Part shown: positions 1 through 7,756 of the stretch, in pieces
Numbering within the stretch: position 1 is the stretch's first letter
Layout: each line of letters opens with the position of its first letter
NCBI GenBank assembly: GCA_019240115.1
Contig: JAFAYV010000053.1
Span: forward strand, 1-64,000
Source of the DNA: Solirubrobacterales bacterium
GTDB lineage: Bacteria; Actinomycetota; Thermoleophilia; Solirubrobacterales; Solirubrobacteraceae
Reading direction: 5' to 3'
Length of the DNA: 64,000 nt
Position numbers and translations under genes: made by a program
The notes under the pieces: generated by a model
What the model was told of the DNA's origin: nothing
The model's input: the letters and a program-made list of their open reading frames with translations, nothing else
Databases searched by the model: none

Positions 1-67
1 CGGGGCGGCCGGGGCGGCCGGGGCGCACCCGGTCGCGGCCGGGCGGAGCCCGTCGCGGCCGGTTGCA

Positions 68-784
68 GTGCAGGTGCGGTCGGTCACGCGGGTGCGTGGC
101 GGGCGGATGGTCCTCCACGGGGTGACGCTGCGCTTCGCGCCCGCCCAACTGACCGCGGTCGTCGGGCCCTCGGGCGCCGGCAAGACGACCCTGCTCGAGG
201 TGCTCGCCGGCCTCGCGCTGCCCGACGGCGGCGAGGTGCGCTTCGACGACCGCCCGCTCGGGCGCCCGAGCGCCGAGGAGCTCGCGGCCTGGCGCCGCGC
301 CCGCGTCGGCTATCTCCCCCAGGAGCCGACGCCCGTGGGCTTTCTGAGCGCGACCGAGAACGTGTCGCTCGCCCTGATCGCGCGCGGCACCCCGCGCGAC
401 GTTGCCACCGGGCGCGCCCGGGCCGCGCTGCACCGGCTCGGGCTTGCCGAGCGGCGCGAGCAACGGCTCGAGCGACTGTCGGCGGGCGAGGCACAGCGGA
501 CGGCCCTGGCGCGCGCGCTCGCCTGCGCCGACGGCCTGCTGATCGCCGACGAGCCGACCTCACGGCTCGACGAGGAGACCGCCGGCATCGTCGCCGCGAC
601 GCTCGCCGACGCGGCCCACGCCGACGGGCAGACGGTCATCTGCGCGACCCGCGACCCCCAGGTGATCGCCCGCGCCGATGAGGTCATCGACCTCAGCGGC
701 CCGACCGCCGGGCGTGATCAGCCGTCGAGGTCGATCCCGCGCGCGGCCACCGGCGCCGACTGGACGATCGACGACGTCGTCTGA
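68..784 (+). CDS. ABC transporter ATP-binding protein (LolD/MacB-like)
   Basis: ATPase subunit that would power an ABC permease at the cytoplasmic membrane. Visible motifs are Walker A GPSGAGKTT (residues 33-41), Q-loop Gln85, signature LSAGE (137-141) and Walker B LLIADE (157-162). About 238 aa is normal for the LolD/MacB class, to which the sequence looks closest. The frame stays open to the left edge through Ala/Gly-rich codons, so the GTG start used here is uncertain and the gene may be 5'-partial. Its 3' end runs 67 bases into the opposing Lrp-type gene. No permease is in the window; it would lie to the left. The substrate cannot be told. Confidence 0.85.
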   Translation: MQVRSVTRVRGGRMVLHGVTLRFAPAQLTAVVGPSGAGKTTLLEVLAGLALPDGGEVRFDDRPLGRPSAEELAAWRRARVGYLPQEPTPVGFLSATENVSLALIARGTPRDVATGRARAALHRLGLAERREQRLERLSAGEAQRTALARALACADGLLIADEPTSRLDEETAGIVAATLADAAHADGQTVICATRDPQVIARADEVIDLSGPTAGRDQPSRSIPRAATGADWTIDDVV

Positions 785-1197
785 CCGTAGGCGGCGAAGC
801 GATCGATGATCTCCTCGAGGTGCTCGACCGAGCGCACGTGGGCGGTCATGATGTAGCAGTCCTCGCCGGTGATCCGCCGGCAGTCGACGACCTCGGGGGT
901 CGCTCGCGAGAGCTCGGCCACCTGGCGCAGCTCCCGCGGCGCGGGACGGATCCGGATGACGACGGTCAGCGCCAGCCCGAGCGCGCGCGGGTCCAGGCGC
1001 GCGTGGTAGCCGAGGATCACCTCGTCGCGCTCCAGCCGCGCGAGACGCTCGCTGACCGCCGGCGGCGAGAGCCCCACCCGGCGCCCGAGCTCGGCAAGCG
1101 TGAGCCGGGCGTGGGCCTGCAGCTCGGCGAGCAGCCGCAGGTCCGTGGCATCGAGTTCAACGGATCGGGCACTCGACTGCCGTCGGATCACAGTCAT
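718..1197 (-). CDS. Lrp/AsnC-family transcriptional regulator
   Basis: DNA-binding regulator of the feast/famine family, usually an amino-acid-responsive oligomer. The N-terminal winged HTH is clear (LDATDLRLLAEL, then LTLAELGRRVGLSPPAVSER), followed by a RAM/SIMPL ligand-binding domain (CRRITGEDCYIMTAHVRS). The ATG at 1197 gives 159 aa, the usual family length; a further in-frame start upstream would add 34 non-homologous residues. It is divergent from the EamA-type transporter at 1262 with about 65 bases between them, the classic layout of an Lrp regulator controlling an amino-acid exporter. That control is inferred. Confidence 0.88.
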   Translation of the reverse strand: MTVIRRQSSARSVELDATDLRLLAELQAHARLTLAELGRRVGLSPPAVSERLARLERDEVILGYHARLDPRALGLALTVVIRIRPAPRELRQVAELSRATPEVVDCRRITGEDCYIMTAHVRSVEHLEEIIDRFAAYGQTTSSIVQSAPVAARGIDLDG

Positions 1198-1261
1198 TGT
1201 CGTAAGGATACCGTCGATCCGCCCTGCGATCGCGGGCACCAGCCGATCAAGCTGTGCCGCG

Positions 1262-2131
1262 ATGCACGCCCGCCGCCCCCGCGTTCCGCCCCACACCACC
1301 GTTCCGCCCCACGCGTACTTCGTGGTCAGCGCGATGTTCCACTACCTCGGCCCGTCGTTCGCGGTGCTGCTGTTCGCGCGCGTCGCGGTCCTCGGCGTCG
1401 CCTGGCTGCGGATCGCCTCCGCGGCCGCGATCTTCGCCGCGTGGCGACGGCCGTGGCGGATGGGCCGCGCGTTGGACGCCCACGGCCGGCGGCTGCTCCT
1501 CACGTGGGGCGCCGTGCTGGCGGTGATGAACGTCTGCTTCTACTCGGCGATCAGCCGCCTCCCGCTCGGCACGGTGTCGGCGATCGAGTTCCTGCCGGTC
1601 GTGGCGCTCGCCGCGCTCGGCGCCCGCACGCTGCGCAACGGCCTCGCGCTCGCGCTGGCGGTGCTCGGAGTCGGGCTGCTGACCGACGTTCGCCTCGCCG
1701 GCGCCGCGCTCGGCTTCGCGTTCGCGTTCGCCAACGCGATCCTGTTCGCCGCCTACATCGTGCTCGCGGACCGGGTCGCCAAGCGACCCGGACTGAGTGG
1801 GATCGACGGCCTCGGGGCGGCGATGCTCGTCGCGCTCGTGGTCGTGACGCCGATCGGCGGCTGGCGAGCGCTGCCGGCGTTCGGGGACCCGGTGGCGCTG
1901 CTCGCCGGCATCGGGGTCGGCCTGTCGTCCTCGGTGATCCCCTACGTGACCGACCAGCTCGCGATGGCGCGGCTGCCGCGCGCCACCTACGCGCTGATGG
2001 TCGCGTTGTTGCCCGCGGTCGCGAGCGTGATCGGGATCATCGTGCTCGGGCAGGTTCCGAGCCTGACCGAGGTGGTCGGTGTGCTGCTCGTGGTCGCCGG
2101 CGTCGGCGCGCATCGGGGGGGCGCGCCCTGA
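1262..2131 (+). CDS. EamA/DMT-superfamily transporter (RhtA-like)
   Basis: Inner-membrane drug/metabolite transporter with about ten hydrophobic helices in two EamA halves. It resembles RhtA-type homoserine/threonine exporters (early motif YLGPSFAVLLFARVAV, second half NAILFAAYIVLADRV). The ATG at 1262 is preferred because upstream codons overlap the divergent Lrp promoter region; the first ~15 residues are Arg/Pro-rich, so translation may start slightly later. An amino acid or related metabolite is the likely cargo given the adjacent Lrp regulator. The C-terminus stops at a TGA that abuts the remains of another transporter gene. Confidence 0.8.
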   Translation: MHARRPRVPPHTTVPPHAYFVVSAMFHYLGPSFAVLLFARVAVLGVAWLRIASAAAIFAAWRRPWRMGRALDAHGRRLLLTWGAVLAVMNVCFYSAISRLPLGTVSAIEFLPVVALAALGARTLRNGLALALAVLGVGLLTDVRLAGAALGFAFAFANAILFAAYIVLADRVAKRPGLSGIDGLGAAMLVALVVVTPIGGWRALPAFGDPVALLAGIGVGLSSSVIPYVTDQLAMARLPRATYALMVALLPAVASVIGIIVLGQVPSLTEVVGVLLVVAGVGAHRGGAP

Positions 2132-2597
2132 CCCGCGCGGGCGAGGCGGCGAGCCTCAACCTCGGGATCGTCATCGGACCGGCGCTCGCGGGGGTGCCGG
2201 CGGGGCGCTGCGCCGCGATCGGCTCGATCATCGGCACGTTCGCGCTCGCCCGGAAGAACCTCGGGCGGCGGATCGCCGGCTCCTACGCGGCGCTGGGGCT
2301 GTCGGCGCTCGCGTGGCTGCTCGCGGACGCGGTCGGCATCGGACTCGCCCTCGTCGCGCTGACCGGCGTACTCGAGGGCCCGGCGGAATTGGGGGACGAT
2401 CGCGGTGCGACGGCGCCGGGCGCCGGGCGGTCGCCCGCGGCCCGGTGATGAACACCCTCGGCAGCCTCGGTCCGGCGGCGCTGTCCACCGGCGAAGCGGT
2501 CGGAGGGGCGATCCAGCGCCCCGGGCCGACGATCCTCGGGTTCGTGGCGGCGAACCTCGTCGCGGCCGCGGTCGCCGCCCGCGCGGGACGGTTTTAA
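2131..2597 (+). pseudogene. Remnant of an MFS permease C-terminal half (frameshifted)
   Basis: Transporter-like sequence is spread over different frames. One frame, ending at 2448, reads membrane-type segments SLNLGIVIGPALAG and IGSIIGTFALARKNLGRR. A second frame then carries MNTLGSLGPAALSTGEAVGG and ends at 2597 after ILGFVAANLVAAAVAA. Joined, these match the order of the last helices of a major-facilitator exporter (an IGPALAG helix, then a 'tLgSlk.ga.s.G.a.GG' helix). No single frame covers it and no start is visible, so I read it as a decayed gene with at least one frameshift and a missing 5' half. Sequencing error in a real gene is less likely because the N-terminal half is absent. Confidence 0.6.
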
Positions 2598-2738
2598 GTG
2601 AGTGCGCCCCGGTACCGGCGGGATATGAGGCCGGACTCGGGGCGCGCTCGAGGGAGGAGAGGTACTGCGCAAGCGATGATGACACGTCGGCTCTAGAAGT
2701 CCAAGACGAGCATTTCGACAAACCTATAGGCTGAGCTT

Positions 2739-3668
2739 ATGGAACTCCGCCAGCTGCGCTACCTCGTCGCGCTCGCCGAGGAGCTCAACTTCACGCGCGC
2801 GGCGGCCCACGAGCACATCGCCCAGCCCGCGCTGTCCCAGCAGATCCGGCGGCTCGAGGAGGAGCTCGGGCTCGCGCTCGTCGAGCGCACGACCCGGCAC
2901 GTGGCGCTGACCGAGGCCGGCGAGCTGCTCGTCGTTCGCGCGCGGCGGATCCTGGCCGAGCTCGAGGCCGCCGCGTCCGAGCTCGAAGCCGTCCGCGGGG
3001 TCGAGGCGGGTCGCGTGACGATCGGAGCGATGCACACCATGGGGCCGGTCGATCTCTCGCTCGCGCTGGCGACCTTCCATGGCCAGCATCCGAACGTCGC
3101 CCTGACGGTGCGCGAGAACTCGAGCGAGGAGATGGCCGAGATGCTCCGCGTCGACGACCTCGACCTCGCGTTCCTGTCGGTGACCGAGCGCGTCGAGTCC
3201 CACGGCCTCGGGCTGCACACGCTGGTGTCCGAGGAGCTCGTCGTGCTGCTCCCCCCGGATCACCCGCTCGCCGCTCAGCTACACGTGAACATGGCCGATC
3301 TGGCCGACGAGCCGTTCATCAGCTTCCGAGCCGGCGCCCGCCTGCGTGAGCTCCTGTTCGCGGCCGGGCGCGACGCCGATTTCGAGCCGCGGGTGACGCT
3401 CGAGTCCAACGAGAGCGGGCGCATCCGGCGCCTCGTCTCGCGTGGGCTCGGCGTCGCGATCCTTCCGCGCTCGGACGCCGTCGGTCCCGGGGCCGACGTC
3501 GCGGTGACGACCCTCGCTGGCCCTCCGTTGCGGCGCGACATCACGCTCGCCTGGCGCGAGGGCCGCCGCCTGGCGCCGGCGACGACCGCGTTCCTGGAGC
3601 TTGCCCGCGACCTGTTCGACACCTCCGAGCGCAGCGACGACGCGGCCATCGAGAAGCTCTACTTCTAG
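2739..3668 (+). CDS. LysR-family transcriptional regulator
   Basis: LTTR of 309 aa. The N-terminal HTH is textbook (MELRQLRYLVALAEELNFTR, then AQPALSQQIRRLEEELGLAL), followed by a periplasmic-binding-protein-like effector domain (about 90-295). The ATG is the canonical MELRQLR start. No Shine-Dalgarno is obvious, and a TATAGG hexamer lies at 2725-2730, close enough for a leaderless or nearly leaderless message. It lies between two pseudogenes, so its original target may be gone. The effector cannot be inferred. Confidence 0.9.
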   Translation: MELRQLRYLVALAEELNFTRAAAHEHIAQPALSQQIRRLEEELGLALVERTTRHVALTEAGELLVVRARRILAELEAAASELEAVRGVEAGRVTIGAMHTMGPVDLSLALATFHGQHPNVALTVRENSSEEMAEMLRVDDLDLAFLSVTERVESHGLGLHTLVSEELVVLLPPDHPLAAQLHVNMADLADEPFISFRAGARLRELLFAAGRDADFEPRVTLESNESGRIRRLVSRGLGVAILPRSDAVGPGADVAVTTLAGPPLRRDITLAWREGRRLAPATTAFLELARDLFDTSERSDDAAIEKLYF

Positions 3669-3761
3669 ATCTGAACGCCTCGCGCGCCCACTTCTCGCCG
3701 GATTGCTGCGCAAATCCACCATGGCGCGACGGATCACGCGACGGCGGACGATCACCCGGCG

Positions 3762-4031
3762 GTGTCGGCGATCCAGAGCGAAGCTCCGCCCCTGGACGCC
3801 TGGGCGCGCGGCCTCGAGCAGCTCCTCGCCGAGCCCCGCCGCATCGGACTGGTGTTTCAGCCGGTCGTCGACCTCGCCCGCGGCGTCACCGCCGGCTACG
3901 AGGCCCTGGCCCGCTTCAACGCCGCGCCGCAGGCTCCGTCCGACCGCTGGCTGCACGCCGCCGCCGGGGTGCTGCGGGTCGAGCGCCTCGTCGATGCGCG
4001 CGCCCGCGAGGGACGCTCCCCTTGCGACTAG
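3762..4031 (+). pseudogene. Truncated EAL-domain (c-di-GMP phosphodiesterase) fragment
   Basis: The 89-aa frame contains the first strand and helix of an EAL domain: IGLVFQPVVDLARGVTAGYE followed by ALARFN and a WLHAAA helix. The E-A-L equivalent is YEALARF. A complete EAL domain needs about 240 residues; here the frame stops after roughly 60 residues of it, before the metal-binding residues, so it cannot be an active phosphodiesterase. The 3' end overlaps the stop of the opposing DUF1059 gene by four bases. Read as a gene relic; a functional mini-protein is unlikely. Confidence 0.6.
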
Positions 4032-4201
4032 GCCGCGCGGATGTGGCGGCGCACCTCGGCGAGAAGCTGCGCCGGAACCTCGGTCAGGCCGTGGTCCTCG
4101 TGCGCGTGAGCCGCGACCTGGACGAGGATGCCCTCGTCGTCGTGGGCCTTGAAGACGGCGGTGCAGCCCGGGACGACCGAGCCGCAGGCGAACTCCTTCA
4201 T
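4028..4201 (-). CDS. DUF1059 small protein
   Basis: Protein of 57 aa starting MKEFACGSVVPGCTAVF, with KAHDDEGILVQVAAHAHEDH after it, the standard DUF1059 pattern: two conserved cysteines (CG..VPGC) and a His-rich AxHAxxDHG motif that suggests metal binding. The function of the family is not established. The ATG at 4201 is chosen because it begins the conserved domain; an upstream in-frame start would add 17 unrelated residues. A near-perfect inverted repeat (4203-4240) lies immediately upstream. Confidence 0.85.
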   Translation of the reverse strand: MKEFACGSVVPGCTAVFKAHDDEGILVQVAAHAHEDHGLTEVPAQLLAEVRRHIRAA

Positions 4202-4202
4202 C

Positions 4203-4240
4203 CGAAATACCTCCGAGCCGTTGTTTGCGGAGGGTATTCG
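4203..4240. promoter_or_regulatory. Inverted repeat upstream of the DUF1059 gene
   Basis: CGAAATACCTCCG and CGGAGGGTATTCG face each other across a 12-base spacer, with one bulge. It begins two bases before the start codon of the 57-aa gene at 4201. It could be an operator or, in RNA, a 5' hairpin hiding the ribosome site. No assay-level evidence. Confidence 0.45.
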
Positions 4241-4294
4241 GCGGCTACACACAAAACTGAAGCGGGAGGGGCGAGGCGTTCTGCGCCGAAGTTC

Positions 4295-4346
4295 GTGCTA
4301 GCGACGGTTAGCACTAGTTCGACAAACATCGAACAAGTGCTATCGT
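4295..4346 (+). promoter_or_regulatory. Promoter and nested operator palindromes of the sigma-factor gene
   Basis: TTCGAC (4318-4323), a 17-base spacer and TATCGT (4341-4346) form a reasonable promoter ending 16 bases before the ATG at 4363. Two dyads surround it: GTGCTA/TAGCAC (4295-4314) and ACTAGTTCGA/TCGAACAAGT (4313-4338). GTGCTA recurs at 4337. The second dyad covers the -35 element and spacer, so a bound repressor would block polymerase. The hexamers and dyads are seen directly; their use is inferred. Confidence 0.5.
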
Positions 4347-4362
4347 CGTCGTACGAGAAATC

Positions 4363-5415
4363 ATGCGAGAGACGGAGACTGTTCTGACACGGTTTGATAA
4401 CGACGCGCATCAGGCCCCCGCGCAGGGTCTTGAGCGTCACGAAGAGAGCAAGCGCCCGCGGACCCGCGGCGAGCATGCGTCCGCGAGCGCTCCCTCGCGC
4501 CGGCGCACGGCTCGGCGCCGGCCCTCGCGTGCGGGCGAGCGCCGGGCGGCAGGGACCGAGCCCCGCGCGACGGCCGGCGTCGCGACCGGAGCGATGACCG
4601 AGAACTCGCTCGACCTGTTCCTGCGAGCGGCTCGTCAGCACCCGCTGCTGACCGCCGGCGAGGAGATCGAGCTCGCCAAGCGCATCGAGCGCGGCGACCT
4701 GGAGGCCAAGGAGCGGATGATCAACTCCAATCTGCGGCTGGTCGTCTCGCAGGCGCGCCGGTACCAGGGCCACGGGCTTCCGATGGAGGACCTCGTCCAG
4801 GAGGGCATGCTCGGCCTCATTCGCGCGGTCGAGAAGTTCGACTGGCGACGGGGATTCAAGTTCTCCACCTACGGGACGCTGTGGATCCGCCAAGCCCTGC
4901 AGCGCGGCCTGCAGAATCACGGGCGGACGATCCGCCTGCCGGTGCACGTCGCCCAGCGCCAGACGAAGGTCCGCAAGGTCGAGTCCGACCTGTCGACCAA
5001 GCTCGGTCGAGAGCCGACCGACGAGGAGATCGCCGCCGAGGCGAAGATCGACGTCGAGGAGGTCGCGGAGCTGCGTGAGCTGACCCGAGGCCTGACGAGC
5101 CTCGATCAGCCCGTCGGCGAGGATGGCGAGACGGCGTTCGGCGACCTGCTGGCCTCCGATCGTCCCGAGCCCGAGGAGGAGGTCGAGGAGACCGAGCGCC
5201 AGGAGCTCATCAGCGGCGCGGTGTCCGAGCTGCCCGAGGCCGAGCGCAGCGTCATCCGACTTCGCTTCGGCCTCGCCGGGCAGGAGCCGCTGAACCTGCG
5301 CCAGACGGGCGTCGAGCTCGGCATCCCCCTGAGCAAGGCCCGCGAGCTCGAGCAGCAGGGCCTCACCCGGCTTGCGAAGACCTCGAGCCTCGAGGAGCTG
5401 CGCCGGGCGGCCTAG
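4363..5415 (+). CDS. RNA polymerase sigma-70 family factor (group 1/2-like)
   Basis: Sigma factor of 350 aa. A basic, probably disordered N-terminus (about 1-78) precedes region 1.2 (SLDLFLRAARQHPLLTAGEE), region 2 with MEDLVQEGMLGLIRAVEKFD and the FSTYGTLWIRQALQRGLQNH core-binding/-10 recognition segment, region 3 (about 200-250) and region 4 (about 285-345). In region 4.2 the recognition helix reads ELGIPLSKARELEQQGLTRL, where housekeeping factors have a 'VTRERVRQIE'-type helix, so -35 recognition is probably altered. That, plus the operator-rich promoter, argues for a stress or developmental group-2 factor rather than RpoD. A strong hairpin follows the stop. Confidence 0.87.
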   Translation: MRETETVLTRFDNDAHQAPAQGLERHEESKRPRTRGEHASASAPSRRRTARRRPSRAGERRAAGTEPRATAGVATGAMTENSLDLFLRAARQHPLLTAGEEIELAKRIERGDLEAKERMINSNLRLVVSQARRYQGHGLPMEDLVQEGMLGLIRAVEKFDWRRGFKFSTYGTLWIRQALQRGLQNHGRTIRLPVHVAQRQTKVRKVESDLSTKLGREPTDEEIAAEAKIDVEEVAELRELTRGLTSLDQPVGEDGETAFGDLLASDRPEPEEEVEETERQELISGAVSELPEAERSVIRLRFGLAGQEPLNLRQTGVELGIPLSKARELEQQGLTRLAKTSSLEELRRAA

Positions 5416-5436
5416 CTCCGCGTGAGCACCCGATCG

Positions 5437-5472
5437 ACGACGAGCGTCGGCCTCCGGCCGGCGCTCGGTCGT
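5437..5472. terminator. Bidirectional terminator hairpin between sigma gene and ClC gene
   Basis: The arms ACGACGAGCG..GGCC and GGCC..CGCTCGGTCGT pair around a TCC loop with minor bulges. It sits between two convergent genes and touches the stop of the ClC gene. No long U-tract, as is common in very GC-rich genomes. Confidence 0.6.
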
Positions 5473-6905
5473 TAACGAGACGCGCCGTCCTCGTCGGGCG
5501 GCAGCACGCCGACGCGATCGAGCGCGTTGATCGCGGCCGTCCCGGCCGACCGCCTCGAGAGCGCGTCGGGGTCGGGGCGCAGCCGCGCCGAGTAGATCGA
5601 CGGAGCGCCGAGCCGGCGGGCGATGACGGTCGCCTCGACGACCGCGACCAGCGTCGGAGCCATGAGCGAGTCGAAGTTGCGGGTCAGCTCGAGCACGAGG
5701 ACGACGCCCGACAGCGGGCCCTGCATCGACGCCGCGAGGAAGGCCCCGCCGCCGATCACCGCGTAGCTGCCGATCGTCGACCCCGGCCACACGTGTCCCC
5801 AGAGGGTGCCGAGCACTCCGGCGAGCAGGACGCCGACGGTGAGCGTCGGGGTGAACAGCCCGCCCGGCGAGCCGACGCCGAGGCAGGACGCGGTGGCCAG
5901 CGGCTTGAGCACGAGCAACACGCAGAGCAGGCCGACGGAGAGGCGGCCGATCGCCTCGAGCTGGACGACGTTCTTGCCGTTGCCCAGTAGTTGCGGATAC
6001 CGGATCGAGACGAGGCCGAGGGTCCCGAACACCACGATCGGCGCCACGCGCCGCGCGCGCGGGCCGAGCCGGATCGCCGCCGCCTGCTGCACGATCCGCA
6101 CCCAGGCGATCCCCACCGCGCCGATGATCGGCCCCGCGAGCAGCGCCCAGACCATCTGCGTCGGGTGCAGGGCGTAGCGCGGCAGCTGGTAGGTCGGACC
6201 CGTCCCGATCGCGATCCAGGCGATCGCGGTGGCGATGACCGAGGTGGCGAGCGCCGGCAGCACGAGCGGCAGCGCGACGGTGCCGAGCAGGACCTCGAGG
6301 GCGAACAGCGCCCCGCCGAGCGGGACGTTGTAGACCGCGGCGAACCCGGCGCCGGCGCCCGAGGCGACGAGCAGCCGCCGCTGCCACACCGGAAGCTCGC
6401 CCCATTCGGCCAGCCAGCTCGCGGTTGCCGCTCCCGCCAGCTGGGGCGCGGCCTCGCGTCCCAGCGACACTCCGAGGCCGACGGTGACGATCGACAGCAC
6501 GGCGCGCGCGAGGCTGGAGACCGGCGCGACGTCGCCGGCGCGCAGCCACAGCGCGTCGGAGACCTCGGTGGCCCCGATGGCGGGGCGCCGGCGCAGCCAG
6601 CCGGCGCTGCCGGCGACGAGCAGGCCGGCGACGAGCAACGCGGCGACGTGGCGCCAGCCGGCGGCGGCGGCGACGCCGTCGAGGAACGGGCCCTGGTGAT
6701 AGCCGTAGGCGATGTGCTCGACGAGCCGCAGCAGCTCGAACAGCACCGACGCCGCCGCGCCGGTGACGGCGCCGAGCGCGACCACGATCGCCCAGAAGCG
6801 GCCGCTGTAGCCGGCGACGATGCCGCGGCCGGGGACGTTGGGCTGATACGAGGACCAGCGGGGCTGCCGCGGGCGCGAAGCGCTTGACGTCTGGGGCTCG
6901 GTCAC
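5472..6905 (-). CDS. ClC-family chloride channel / H+-Cl- antiporter
   Basis: Polytopic membrane protein of 477 aa. Family signatures are present: GVSLGREAAPQL (the GREGP-like loop keeping the gating Glu), AAVYNVPLGGALFALEVLLG, and GVGSPGGLFTPTLTVG (GxFxPxL-type). The first selectivity motif (GSGIP) is not recognisable, so ion selectivity is uncertain. No CBS domains follow the last helix. It is convergent with the sigma gene, and its start lies close to the divergent UMP-kinase-like gene. Likely role: anion transport or pH homeostasis. Confidence 0.88.
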   Translation of the reverse strand: MTEPQTSSASRPRQPRWSSYQPNVPGRGIVAGYSGRFWAIVVALGAVTGAAASVLFELLRLVEHIAYGYHQGPFLDGVAAAAGWRHVAALLVAGLLVAGSAGWLRRRPAIGATEVSDALWLRAGDVAPVSSLARAVLSIVTVGLGVSLGREAAPQLAGAATASWLAEWGELPVWQRRLLVASGAGAGFAAVYNVPLGGALFALEVLLGTVALPLVLPALATSVIATAIAWIAIGTGPTYQLPRYALHPTQMVWALLAGPIIGAVGIAWVRIVQQAAAIRLGPRARRVAPIVVFGTLGLVSIRYPQLLGNGKNVVQLEAIGRLSVGLLCVLLVLKPLATASCLGVGSPGGLFTPTLTVGVLLAGVLGTLWGHVWPGSTIGSYAVIGGGAFLAASMQGPLSGVVLVLELTRNFDSLMAPTLVAVVEATVIARRLGAPSIYSARLRPDPDALSRRSAGTAAINALDRVGVLPPDEDGASR

Positions 6906-6950
6906 ACCACCGAGCCTGTCATGCCCGCGGGCTCGGCGGTCCGTGCGGGC

Positions 6951-6956
6951 TATGCT
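6951..6956 (+). promoter_or_regulatory. -10 element TATGCT, leaderless start predicted
   Basis: TATGCT lies six bases ahead of the GTG at 6963 and no Shine-Dalgarno is visible between them. The transcript would begin at or next to the start codon. No good -35 hexamer is seen at the expected distance. Confidence 0.45.
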
Positions 6957-6962
6957 TGCCGC

Positions 6963-7715
6963 GTGTCCTCCCTCCGCTACCGCCGGGTGGTGGTCAAGCT
7001 CTCAGGGCGTGCGTTCGCCGGCTCCGCCGACTTCGGCCTGGACAGCGTCGCCCTCGGCTACGTCGCCGACCAGCTGATCGCCGCGCGCGAGCTCGGCGTG
7101 GAGGAGGCGGTCGTCGTCGGCGGCGGGAACTTCTTCCGCGGCAACGTCGCCGACGGCTGGAACATCGAACGCGCGGAGGCCGACAACATCGGCATGCTCG
7201 GGACGGTCATGAACGGGATCCTGCTCCGTGGCGTGCTCAACCATCGCGGCCTCGAGGACGTCCGCCTGATGACCGCGCTGCCGATGCCGTCGATGGCCGA
7301 GCCGTTCATCCGCCTGCGCGCGCTCGCCCATCTCGAGCGCGAGCGCATGGTCCTGCTCGCCTGCGGCATCGGCCAGCCCTACGTCACCACCGACTATCCC
7401 GCGGTGCAGCGGGCGGTGGAGCTGCGTGCCGAGGCCATCCTGCTCGCCAAGCATGGCACCGACGGCATCTACGACCGCGATCCGCGCAAGGAACCCGACG
7501 CGCTGCGCTACGACAGCCTCGGCTATCGCGACGTGCTCGAGCGCGACCTACGGGTCATGGACCAGTCGGCGATCGTGCTCGCGCGCGACCACGGCCTGCC
7601 GCTGCACGTCTTCGACTTCGACGAGCGCGACGCGATCTCGGCGATCTGCGCCGGCGAGAATCGCGGCACCTACATCTCGCCGACGACGACGTTGGTCACC
7701 TCGGTCGCCGCCTGA
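6963..7715 (+). CDS. pyrH: UMP kinase homologue (PyrH-like), stand-alone
   Basis: Amino-acid-kinase fold protein of 250 aa that by homology phosphorylates UMP to UDP. Matching motifs: YRRVVVKLSG start, VVGGGNFFRG, ADNIGMLGTVMNG, then DGIYDRDPRK. Differences from canonical PyrH are KLSGRAF (usually KLSGEAL) and ACGIGQPYVTT (usually GGTGNPFFTT). The gene is not next to tsf or frr, the normal pyrH partners, so it may be a paralogue. The GTG start at 6963 is favoured over an ATG 42 bases upstream because it begins the homology. It is divergent from ClC and ends just before a hairpin at 7741. Confidence 0.82.
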   Translation: MSSLRYRRVVVKLSGRAFAGSADFGLDSVALGYVADQLIAARELGVEEAVVVGGGNFFRGNVADGWNIERAEADNIGMLGTVMNGILLRGVLNHRGLEDVRLMTALPMPSMAEPFIRLRALAHLERERMVLLACGIGQPYVTTDYPAVQRAVELRAEAILLAKHGTDGIYDRDPRKEPDALRYDSLGYRDVLERDLRVMDQSAIVLARDHGLPLHVFDFDERDAISAICAGENRGTYISPTTTLVTSVAA

Positions 7716-7740
7716 AGAATCCCGAACCTGGATGCCTAAG

Positions 7741-7755
7741 CGACGCTGAGCGTCG
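7741..7755. terminator. Short hairpin between convergent genes
   Basis: CGACGC and GCGTCG pair around TGA, directly between the PyrH-like gene and the opposing oxidoreductase gene. It could stop transcription from both sides. The stem is only six pairs and there is no U-run. Confidence 0.4.
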
Positions 7756-7756
7756 G

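Noticed and set aside
4313-4338. LexA/SOS box in the sigma promoter
   Set aside because: The half-sites GTTCG and CGAAC are in the everted orientation, not the CGAAC-N4-GTTCG form of actinobacterial SOS boxes.
4198-6549. Very long minus-strand open frame across the sigma-factor and ClC genes
   Set aside because: Arg/Asp-rich translation with no domain; it is antisense to a clear sigma factor and out of frame with ClC. High GC makes such frames common.
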